A DNA stretch of 64,000 nt from Oscillospiraceae bacterium Zagget12. Its GTDB lineage: Bacteria > Bacillota > Clostridia > UBA1381. Position 1 is the first letter of the stretch; every line of letters begins with the position of its first letter. The notes below the pieces were generated by a model. That model searched no databases and was not told where the DNA came from. It was given only the letters and a program-made list of their open reading frames with translations. Positions 37,409 through 43,997 of the stretch are shown here, one piece after another. The position numbers and the translations under genes were made by a program. Location of the stretch: positions 17,796-81,795 of the forward strand of contig MSHM01000040.1 of NCBI GenBank assembly GCA_001941225.1, given 5' to 3'.

Positions 37409-37612
37409 AGAAAAAGTGAATAGCTAATTACCCTGAGATTTCGCGTCGAAAAGTCTTTTTTTTACCAACACTTATTAAAAGGGATAATCTCTCCGGCTGC
37501 GGCGTATACGCCTCCTTTCCTTCGGGAATGCCAGTGGACATATAAAGCAATCGGGATTTAACCCACCTGCATGAGCAGGTAGAAACTCGGCTTTTCAAAA
37601 CGGTTATTTTGG
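37409..37612 (+). ncRNA. ssrS: Candidate 6S RNA (ssrS)
   Basis: A non-coding transcript of about 200 nt. The ends pair to close a long rod: AAUUACC (37425-37431) with GGUUAUU (37602-37608), then CUGAG-A-UUUC with GAAACUCGG (about 37580-37588). CUGAGAU at the 5' side facing CUCGG at the 3' side parallels the closing stem of E. coli 6S RNA. Internal hairpins include GGCG-UAUA-CGCC (37501-37512), UUCC-UUCG-GGAA and ACCUGC-AUGA-GCAGGU just before the 3' strand. Length, a strong promoter, rod-like ends and lack of coding potential fit 6S RNA, the RNA polymerase decoy. I cannot verify the central bubble by covariation; end positions are estimates. Confidence 0.5.
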
Positions 37613-37631
37613 GGTTTTTATTTTTTACCGA

Positions 37632-37657
37632 AACCGCCTTAAGGCGGTTATTTTTTT
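37632..37657 (+). terminator. Intrinsic terminator after the 6S-like RNA
   Basis: AACCGCC-TTAA-GGCGGTT, then A and TTTTTTT. It isolates the upstream RNA from the spoIIA operon. Confidence 0.88.
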
Positions 37658-37695
37658 GCATTAAAATATTTCGACAAAGGTTATCAAAATACAAC

Positions 37696-37724
37696 AAAGG
37701 ATTTTTTAAATAAACAGAGAAATA
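37696..37724 (+). promoter_or_regulatory. Possible sigma-H-type promoter of the spoIIA operon
   Basis: AAAGGATTT (37696-37704), then about 14 bp to GAAAT (37719-37723). The Bacillus spoIIA operon is transcribed by sigma-H (AGGAwwT, 11-13 bp, GAAT), and this is the nearest fit between the terminator and spoIIAA. The -10 is imperfect, so this is tentative. Confidence 0.35.
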
Positions 37725-37759
37725 TTAATAAATACAAAAATATACAGGAGGAGAAAAAT

Positions 37760-38107
37760 ATGGAATTACTTTTATCGGGCAAATACAAGACGCTGATAGT
37801 AAAGATTTACGGAGAGCTTGACGACCGCGCGGCGAAGGACGTCAAGGAAAATGTGGACAGAGAACTTGCCAGAACGGGCGCGGTAAATGTCGCGTTTGAT
37901 TTCGGCGCCGCTACTTTTATGGATTCCTCGGGGATAGGAGTCATTATAGGCAGGTACAAGGTGGCGCGGGCATTGGGCGGAAAGGTTATAATATACGGCG
38001 CGTCCGATACGGTAAAGCGCATAATAGCTATGAGCGGCATCGGCGATATTGTCGTTGTAGCGGACAGCCTGGAGGACGGAATTAAGGAGGCGGCTTTAAA
38101 TGTATAA
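37760..38107 (+). CDS. spoIIAA: Anti-sigma F factor antagonist SpoIIAA
   Basis: STAS-domain protein that, when dephosphorylated, pulls SpoIIAB off sigma-F in the forespore. The product is 115 aa. The phosphorylated serine lies in MDSSGIGVIIGR; by alignment with Bacillus it is Ser57. AGGAGGAG precedes the ATG. Its 3' end overlaps spoIIAB by 8 bp, the usual coupled arrangement. Confidence 0.95.
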   Translation: MELLLSGKYKTLIVKIYGELDDRAAKDVKENVDRELARTGAVNVAFDFGAATFMDSSGIGVIIGRYKVARALGGKVIIYGASDTVKRIIAMSGIGDIVVVADSLEDGIKEAALNV

Positions 38108-38519
38108 GAACAATATGAAGATAGAATTTACAACCGTTTCCGATAACGAGAGATTCGCGAGAACCGTGGCGGCGGCGTTCGTGCTTGAGCTTGACCCGAC
38201 AATCGACCAGATTTCGGAAATAAAAACGGCGGTGTCGGAGGCGGTCACAAACGCCATAATTCACGGCTATGACGGCGGCGAGGGCATCGTTACGATGGAG
38301 GGAAGTATCTATGACGACACGGTTGAATTCGCAATATCCGACAGCGGCGTGGGTATTCCCGATATACGCAGAGCGCGAGAGCCGCTGTTCACGGGAAAGC
38401 CGGAGATGGAGCGCTCGGGTATGGGATTTACCATAATGGAAACTTTTATGGACAGCGTGGACGTCGAGAGCGAGGTGGGAAAGGGTACGCGTATTACGAT
38501 GAGTAAGCGTTTAAAGTAG
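38100..38519 (+). CDS. spoIIAB: Anti-sigma F factor / serine kinase SpoIIAB
   Basis: GHKL-fold protein kinase that holds sigma-F inactive and phosphorylates SpoIIAA. The product is 139 aa. The ATP-binding N-box is VSEAVTNAIIHGY, the G1 box is ISDSGVGIPD, and the G2 region is ERSGMGFTIMETFMD. It is translated from within the spoIIAA end and followed directly by sigF. Confidence 0.95.
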   Translation: MYKNNMKIEFTTVSDNERFARTVAAAFVLELDPTIDQISEIKTAVSEAVTNAIIHGYDGGEGIVTMEGSIYDDTVEFAISDSGVGIPDIRRAREPLFTGKPEMERSGMGFTIMETFMDSVDVESEVGKGTRITMSKRLK

Positions 38520-38528
38520 GTGAAAACA

Positions 38529-39242
38529 GTGCGTGATAATGCTGCTTTAATAGAACGCGTGCGCGAGGGGGACAAGCAGGCGGAAAATATTATGGTGGAG
38601 GAAAATATGGGATTGGTGTACAGCATAGTCAAACGATTTACAAACCGCGGCTATGACGCGGAGGATTTGGTTCAGATAGGTGCGATAGGACTTATCAAAG
38701 CGGTCAAGAAATTCAATCCTGAGTTTAACGTGCAGTTTTCTACATACGCGGTACCGATGATAACGGGAGAAATAAAGCGCTTTCTGCGCGACGACGGAGC
38801 GGTTAAGATAAGCCGAACTCTAAAGGAAAACGCGATGAAAGGCAGGCGGAGCGAGGAAATTTTAAGGAAAAAACTGAACAGACAGCCTACAATAAAGGAA
38901 ATATCCCAAGAATGCGGCATTGAGGCTGAAAATTTGCTTGAGGCGTTCGAGGCGGCTGCGCCGCCGGAGAGTATATATGAAAGCATATACGATAACGGCG
39001 ACAAGGAAATTCATCTTCTTGACACAATCGCGGGAGAGGAAATAGAGGAAAGCGTAATAAACAAGGTGATGATAGACGATATATTAAAGCGTCTTAAGCC
39101 GAGGGAAAAGGAGGTAATTCTTCTGCGGCATTTCAGAGGAAAAACCCAGACGGAGATAGCGGCTGTAATGGGCGTGTCACAGGTACAGATTTCAAGAATA
39201 GAGAAAAAAGCGATAGAGAGAATAAGAGGGCAGATGCCGTAA
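38529..39242 (+). CDS. sigF: RNA polymerase sigma-F factor (forespore)
   Basis: First forespore-specific sigma factor, 237 aa. Region 2 contains NMGLVYSIVKRFTNRGYDAEDLVQIGAIGLIKAVKKF. Region 3 follows, and region 4 holds the helix-turn-helix GKTQTEIAAVMGVSQVQISRIEKKAI. The start is ambiguous: a GTG at 38520 abuts the spoIIAB stop without a ribosome binding site, while AGTAGGTG (38515-38522) is well placed for the GTG at 38529, which I prefer. The operon stops at a terminator-like hairpin. Confidence 0.94.
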   Translation: MRDNAALIERVREGDKQAENIMVEENMGLVYSIVKRFTNRGYDAEDLVQIGAIGLIKAVKKFNPEFNVQFSTYAVPMITGEIKRFLRDDGAVKISRTLKENAMKGRRSEEILRKKLNRQPTIKEISQECGIEAENLLEAFEAAAPPESIYESIYDNGDKEIHLLDTIAGEEIEESVINKVMIDDILKRLKPREKEVILLRHFRGKTQTEIAAVMGVSQVQISRIEKKAIERIRGQMP

Positions 39243-39270
39243 TTTCGGAAAAAATGTAAATATGCACAAA

Positions 39271-39311
39271 AAAACGTCCTCGGATTGATGAAATCTGACG
39301 ATGTTTTTTTT
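39271..39311 (+). terminator. Terminator of the spoIIA operon
   Basis: CGTC (39275-39278) pairs with GACG (39297-39300) and GATT (39283-39286) with AATC (39292-39295), followed shortly by eight T residues. An internal loop weakens the stem. Confidence 0.65.
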
Positions 39312-39390
39312 GTTAGCAAAGCGCAAAATCGTGGTATATATTAAGTATGTTGAATATGCACGAATATAAATACAAGGAGGTTTTGTTATA

Positions 39391-41460
39391 ATGAAAGCAT
39401 ACGCAATGGACGCGATACGGAATATCGCTGTTATGGGTCACGGCAAGAGCGGCAAGACAACGCTTACGGAGGCGATGCTGTTTAACGCCAAAGCGACCGA
39501 CAGAATAGGCCGTGTCGCGGACGGAAATACCGTTACGGACTTTGACAGCGAGGAAACAAAGAGAAAGTTCAGCATTTCAACCGCGATAGCGTCTATCGAG
39601 TGGAAGGATATGAAGTACAATATGATAGACACGCCGGGATTTTTTGATTTTGTCGGCGGAGTTAAGGAGGGCCTCAGAGCGGCAGATTCGGCTCTTGTGG
39701 TTCTGAGCGGCAGGAGCGGAGTAAGCGTCGGCACGGAAAACGTGTTTAAATACGCCAAGCAAAAGGGCGTGCCTACGATGTTCTTTGTAAACAAAATTGA
39801 CGATGACAGAGCGGATTATCAGAGAACTCTCGAACAGATGAAGGAGGTATTCGGAAAAGCCGTAACGCCTTTTGTTTATCCGATACGCGAGGGCGAGGAG
39901 TTTAAGGGCTTTGTTGACGTGGTGGATATGACCGCAAGACGGTACGAGGGACAGGACAGAATAGATATTCCCGTGCCGGACGGTATGGCGGAGGTCGTGG
40001 CACCGCTGAGAGAAATGATAATGGAGGCTGTAGCTGAAACCGACGAGGCTCTTATGGTTAAATATTTCAACGGCGAGGAATTTACGTTTGACGAAATAAA
40101 GCAGGCGATAAGAAAGGGCGTTAAGGACGGAAGTATCTATCCGGTATACTGCGGCAGCGGACAGGATAATATAGGTGTGCGCTCACTTATGGACGGTATG
40201 GGCAAATATCTTCCGGCGCCGTCCGAGATAGAGGAAATCGCGAGAGTGGCGGATACCGGCGAACCCGTGGAGCTTGTTCAGACGGAGGAGGAAACCACGG
40301 CGGCGGTTGTGTTCAAGACGATAGCCGACCCGTATGTGGGCAAAATGTCGCTTTTCCGCGTATATTCGGGAGAGGTAAAGAGCGACAGCACGCTCTATAA
40401 TCCAAACAAGGACGCGTATGAAAAGATAGGCAAAGTCTTCAATATGTGCGGAAAGAAACAGCTTGACACCAAGTCAATCAAGGCGGGCGACATAGGAGGA
40501 ACCGCAAAGCTCGAGGCGACAAAAACGGGCGATACTCTTTGCGAAAAGGGCAAAAACATCATTCTTACGGGAATTGAATTTCCCGCTCCTGTTTTGTCAA
40601 TGGCGGTTAAGCCGCAGGCAAAGGGTGATGAGGAAAAAATTATAAGCGGTCTTACAAAGCTTATGGAGGAGGATCCGACCTTCTCGCTTACAAACAACAC
40701 GGAAACCAAGCAGACGCTTATTAACGGTCAGGGCGAGCAGCATATTGACGTTATCGTTAGCAGACTGAAAAATAAATACGGAGTCAATGTTATACTTGAT
40801 GACCCGATTGTGCCGTACCGTGAAACGATAAAGGGCAAAGCCACAGTTGAGGGAAAGCATAAGAAACAGTCGGGCGGTCACGGTCAGTACGGTCACGTTA
40901 AGATTGAGTTTGAGCCGGGCATATCCGAGGAAATGATATTTGAAGAAAACGTGTTCGGCGGCGCTGTGCCGAAGAATTATTTTCCGGCGGTTGAAAAGGG
41001 CTTGCGCGACAGCTGCCGTAAGGGCGTGCTGGCGGGTTATCCCGTTGTGAACCTTAAAGCCACCTTGCTTGACGGCTCATATCATCCGGTTGACTCGTCG
41101 GAAATGGCGTTTAAAACCGCGGCGTCAATCGCGTACAAGGAGGGACTTAAGCAGGCAAAGCCGGTACTCCTTGAGCCTATAGGCTATCTGAAGGTGTATA
41201 TACCCGAAAAAATAATGGGCGATGTAATAGGCGATATTAATAAAAGACGCGGTCAGATAATGGGTATGGGCGAGAGCGACAAGGAAGGACTTAATATGGT
41301 TGAGGCTGAGGTGCCTATGTCCGAGATGTTTAAATACGCGACGGATTTGCGCTCTATGAGCCAGGGACGCGGAATGTTCTCGTTCGAGTTCACCAGATAC
41401 GAGCAGGCTCCGCCGAACGTGGCGGAAAAGGTTATCGCCGCCGCGAAAAACAACGAATAA
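39391..41460 (+). CDS. Elongation factor G paralogue (EF-G2-like translational GTPase)
   Basis: Five-domain translational GTPase of EF-G type, 689 aa. The P-loop is GHGKSGKTT, G4 is NKID, and domains III-V follow with FEFTRYEQAP at the end. It departs from true FusA in key places: G3 reads DTPGFFDF, where the catalytic His of DTPGHVDF is Phe, and switch I reads KRKFSISTA instead of the RGITI pattern. Such EF-G2-type paralogues occur beside a normal fusA elsewhere in the genome and their role is unclear. AAGGAGG lies 11 bp before the ATG. It is monocistronic, with a hairpin after the stop. Confidence 0.9.
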   Translation: MKAYAMDAIRNIAVMGHGKSGKTTLTEAMLFNAKATDRIGRVADGNTVTDFDSEETKRKFSISTAIASIEWKDMKYNMIDTPGFFDFVGGVKEGLRAADSALVVLSGRSGVSVGTENVFKYAKQKGVPTMFFVNKIDDDRADYQRTLEQMKEVFGKAVTPFVYPIREGEEFKGFVDVVDMTARRYEGQDRIDIPVPDGMAEVVAPLREMIMEAVAETDEALMVKYFNGEEFTFDEIKQAIRKGVKDGSIYPVYCGSGQDNIGVRSLMDGMGKYLPAPSEIEEIARVADTGEPVELVQTEEETTAAVVFKTIADPYVGKMSLFRVYSGEVKSDSTLYNPNKDAYEKIGKVFNMCGKKQLDTKSIKAGDIGGTAKLEATKTGDTLCEKGKNIILTGIEFPAPVLSMAVKPQAKGDEEKIISGLTKLMEEDPTFSLTNNTETKQTLINGQGEQHIDVIVSRLKNKYGVNVILDDPIVPYRETIKGKATVEGKHKKQSGGHGQYGHVKIEFEPGISEEMIFEENVFGGAVPKNYFPAVEKGLRDSCRKGVLAGYPVVNLKATLLDGSYHPVDSSEMAFKTAASIAYKEGLKQAKPVLLEPIGYLKVYIPEKIMGDVIGDINKRRGQIMGMGESDKEGLNMVEAEVPMSEMFKYATDLRSMSQGRGMFSFEFTRYEQAPPNVAEKVIAAAKNNE

Positions 41461-41470
41461 ATTTGAAAAT

Positions 41471-41498
41471 CCGAAACGGCGGATTTCGCCGTTTTCGG
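41471..41498 (+). terminator. Stem-loop after the EF-G paralogue
   Basis: CCGAAACGGCG and CGCCGTTTTCGG form an 11-bp stem with one bulge and loop GATTT, 10 bp after the stop. No U-tract follows, so it may be a weak terminator or an mRNA 3' stabiliser. Confidence 0.5.
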
Positions 41499-41594
41499 GT
41501 TGAAAAAATGCAAACTCGAATATGTTTAGTTATTTTTACTAAAGAATAAAAAGTTTTTTTGTGAATTATACGACTAACATTTTTTGAGCAAATA

Positions 41595-41682
41595 TGTTAT
41601 TATATATTTAACGAAAATAAATAAAAATTATTTTGCGAAATGATTCGCCGACGGAAAGAACCGTATAGCTTTCCGCGAATGC
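41595..41682 (+). promoter_or_regulatory. Promoter and hairpin leader of the sugar-ABC ATPase gene
   Basis: TGTTATTAT (41595-41603) is an extended -10 without a clear -35. The leader contains CGGAAAG/CTTTCCG (41651-41677, 10-nt loop) and GCGAA-TGCT-TTCGC just behind it, ending near the ribosome binding site. The hairpins could stabilise the mRNA or tune initiation; neither has a U-tract. Confidence 0.4.
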
Positions 41683-41709
41683 TTTCGCAGAGAGAGGGGA
41701 TTTAATAAA

Positions 41710-42819
41710 ATGGCAGATTTACAACTAAAACACATTTACAAGAGATACGCAGGCGGTGTTACGGCTGTAAGCGACTTCACTCTTGACATCGAAGACAAGG
41801 AATTTATTATCCTTGTAGGTCCTTCGGGCTGCGGTAAGTCCACAACTCTTAGAATGGTAGCCGGTCTTGAGGAAATCTCAGAGGGTGAATTGTACATAGG
41901 CGGACGCCTTATGAACGATGTAGCTCCTAAGGACAGAGATATTGCAATGGTTTTCCAGAACTATGCTCTTTATCCGCATATGACTGTATTTGACAATATG
42001 GCATTTGGTCTTAAGCTGAGAAAGACTCCCAAAGATGAAATCAAAAAGCGCGTTACCGAGGCTGCAAGAATTCTTGACATCGAGCATCTTCTTGACAGAA
42101 AGCCGAAGGCTCTTTCGGGCGGTCAAAGACAGCGTGTTGCTATGGGACGTGCGATAGTCCGCGATCCTAAGGTATTCCTTATGGACGAACCTCTTTCAAA
42201 CCTTGACGCTAAGTTGAGAGTTGCGATGAGAACAGAGATTAAGAAACTTCATAATAAACTTCAGACAACATTTATCTACGTTACTCATGACCAGACAGAG
42301 GCTATGACGATGGGTACAAGAATCGTTGTTATAAAGGACGGAATTGTTCAGCAGGTTGACACTCCGGCAAATCTTTACTCAAAGCCGGTTAATGTATTCG
42401 TTGCAGGCTTTATCGGTTCACCGCAGATGAACTTTATCACAGCTACTCTCAGCAAAGAGGGTGACGGTGTATACGCATCATTCGGCGATAACAAGATTAA
42501 GATTCCTGAAGGAAAGGTAACAGCTGAGCTTAAGGGTTACATAGGCAAAGAGGTTGTTCTCGGTATCAGACCTGAGGATATTCACGATGACGAGGCGTTT
42601 ATCTCAAGCAGACCCGAGGCGGTATGTAACGCATACGTTGAAGTTACCGAAATGATGGGTGCGGAAACATATCTGTATCTTGAAATTGCCGGCGAGCAGT
42701 TCACAGCAAGAGTTAATCAGCGTTCAACAGCTCAGTTGGGCGATACGATTAAGGTTGCGTTTGAAACAAATAAGCTGCATATCTTCGATAAGGATACAGA
42801 GCTTGCTCTTGTTCATTAA
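41710..42819 (+). CDS. Sugar ABC transporter ATP-binding protein (MsmX/UgpC type)
   Basis: Energising ATPase for CUT1-type carbohydrate importers, 369 aa. Walker A is GPSGCGKST, the Q-loop VFQNYALYPHMT, signature LSGGQRQRVAMGRAIVRDPKVFLMDEPLSNLD with Walker B, and H-loop THDQTEAM. The C-terminal third is the TOBE/OB regulatory domain of this family. No permease or binding-protein genes are adjacent, so it is a free-standing, probably shared ATPase like MsmX of Bacillus. Its codon use (many GGT, CTT, ACA, GCT) differs from the GCG/CGC-rich neighbours, which suggests high expression rather than transfer. It has its own leader and terminator. Confidence 0.93.
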   Translation: MADLQLKHIYKRYAGGVTAVSDFTLDIEDKEFIILVGPSGCGKSTTLRMVAGLEEISEGELYIGGRLMNDVAPKDRDIAMVFQNYALYPHMTVFDNMAFGLKLRKTPKDEIKKRVTEAARILDIEHLLDRKPKALSGGQRQRVAMGRAIVRDPKVFLMDEPLSNLDAKLRVAMRTEIKKLHNKLQTTFIYVTHDQTEAMTMGTRIVVIKDGIVQQVDTPANLYSKPVNVFVAGFIGSPQMNFITATLSKEGDGVYASFGDNKIKIPEGKVTAELKGYIGKEVVLGIRPEDIHDDEAFISSRPEAVCNAYVEVTEMMGAETYLYLEIAGEQFTARVNQRSTAQLGDTIKVAFETNKLHIFDKDTELALVH

Positions 42820-42840
42820 TTTGAAAGCAATACTAATGCA

Positions 42841-42875
42841 AAAAAGGTCATACTCCGTTGGGAGTGTGACCTTTT
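42841..42875. terminator. Intrinsic terminator of the ABC ATPase gene
   Basis: AAAAGGTCATACTCC-GTTG-GGAGTGTGACCTTTT forms a 15-bp stem with a single mismatch or wobble and T/A runs on both sides. It can act in both directions, also serving the minus-strand Spo0E-like gene. Confidence 0.88.
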
Positions 42876-42900
42876 CATATTAACCGATGTAAAGATGTTC

Positions 42901-43035
42901 CTAAAGGCGGCACGAATTTTTTATGATTTTTTCCAATGCCAACGCTTTTTCGACAACCTCTTTATCCGTCAGATTAAAGTTTTTTGAGATTAAAACTCTT
43001 TCAAATTCTTTTCTTTCCTGTTCGATATTATTCAT
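42901..43035 (-). CDS. Spo0E-like aspartyl-phosphate phosphatase peptide (degenerate motif)
   Basis: A 44-residue peptide with the helix-turn-helix pattern of the Spo0E family, which dephosphorylate Spo0A~P and restrain sporulation: IEQERKEFERVLISKNFNLTDKEVVEKALALEKIIKNSC. The usual SQELD core is changed to an ALALE-type sequence, so the Asp-containing catalytic motif is missing and activity is doubtful. The start is the Met at 43035, with AAAGGGAG 9 bp upstream; longer in-frame starts lack a site. It has a strong promoter of its own. Confidence 0.65.
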   Translation of the reverse strand: MNNIEQERKEFERVLISKNFNLTDKEVVEKALALEKIIKNSCRL

Positions 43036-43106
43036 ATGTATTTTCTCCCTTTCGCATTTTGACATTTTCTTTCGGTTTATTTCATAAACCACTGCCTGTT
43101 GTATTT

Positions 43107-43135
43107 ATTTTACAATAAATAACAAAAAATGTCAA
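43107..43135 (-). promoter_or_regulatory. Promoter of the Spo0E-like gene
   Basis: Minus strand TTGACA (43130-43135), 17 bp, TAAAAT (43107-43112), giving a leader of about 65 nt. Confidence 0.7.
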
Positions 43136-43194
43136 TATATTGTGGTCGAAAAACGGCAAGTTTCGTATGACAGGAAAACAGAATATTCGACAAA

Positions 43195-43992
43195 TCACTT
43201 GTTTTCACTTTTCGATGGTTTCAGCTGCAAATATACAAAGCACACCGCTGAGGCTATTATAAGCACTGCGGCGACAAGCTGCGATATGCCGAGCACATTC
43301 GGTATAACGTACAGTATATATGTCGGATTTCTCATACCCTCAAGGAAAATTCTGCCCAGCGAGTACCAGAAAATATAGAAACAGAATACCTGTCCGTCGT
43401 TCTTTTTCCTGTCGCGGAAAATTAAAAGGATAATAAGTCCCAATATGTTCCACACCGATTCATACAGAAATACAGGGTGAACCGCCGCCGCGCCGTTTAT
43501 GGACATAGCGAACAAGTTATCCGTTTCGCCGCCGAAAACCTCGGCATTGACAAAGTTGCCGAATCTGCCTATTGCCTGACCGATTAAAAGTCCGGGCGCG
43601 CACACGTCAAAAACCTTTGCCGTATCGAGCTTTTTAATGCGGCAGTAGATAAAGGCGGAAATCGCCGCGCCTATAATGCCGCCGTAAATGGCAAGACCGC
43701 CGTTCCATATCTTGAACATATCCGCAACGGAGTCGAACTCGTCCAAAGCAAACAGCACATAATATATTCTTGCGCCTATAATGCCGGCTATAAGCCCGAT
43801 AAGCGCTATGTCCCATATATTATCCTTGTTCACTCCGCGCTTGCCGCAGGTCTTGTAAACGAACAACAGTCCAAAAAGAAATCCGGTCAGAATTATAAGC
43901 GCGTACCAATATATCGGCTTGGAGCCGATATGAAACGCGACGGGATTTATATTAAAGGTAATGCCCAAATTCGGAAAGGAAATTACATTCAT
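43195..43992 (-). CDS. lgt: Prolipoprotein diacylglyceryl transferase
   Basis: Membrane enzyme that attaches diacylglycerol to the lipobox cysteine of prelipoproteins. The product is 265 aa with about seven membrane spans. The signature GRFGNFVNAEVFGGETD contains the essential Arg and Asn, and YWYALIILTGFLFG and the HPVFLYESVWN segment match the family. AAAGGAGG stands 8-9 bp before the ATG. It lies 5 bp downstream of tex on the same strand and is probably cotranscribed. Confidence 0.95.
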   Translation of the reverse strand: MNVISFPNLGITFNINPVAFHIGSKPIYWYALIILTGFLFGLLFVYKTCGKRGVNKDNIWDIALIGLIAGIIGARIYYVLFALDEFDSVADMFKIWNGGLAIYGGIIGAAISAFIYCRIKKLDTAKVFDVCAPGLLIGQAIGRFGNFVNAEVFGGETDNLFAMSINGAAAVHPVFLYESVWNILGLIILLIFRDRKKNDGQVFCFYIFWYSLGRIFLEGMRNPTYILYVIPNVLGISQLVAAVLIIASAVCFVYLQLKPSKSENK

Positions 43993-43997
43993 ATTAT

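Noticed and set aside
37334..37759. tmRNA, RNase P RNA or SRP RNA in the large gap
   Set aside because: The hallmark sequences are missing (tag ORF and tRNA-like ends; the RNase P core; the SRP apical loop), and the length fits 6S RNA better.
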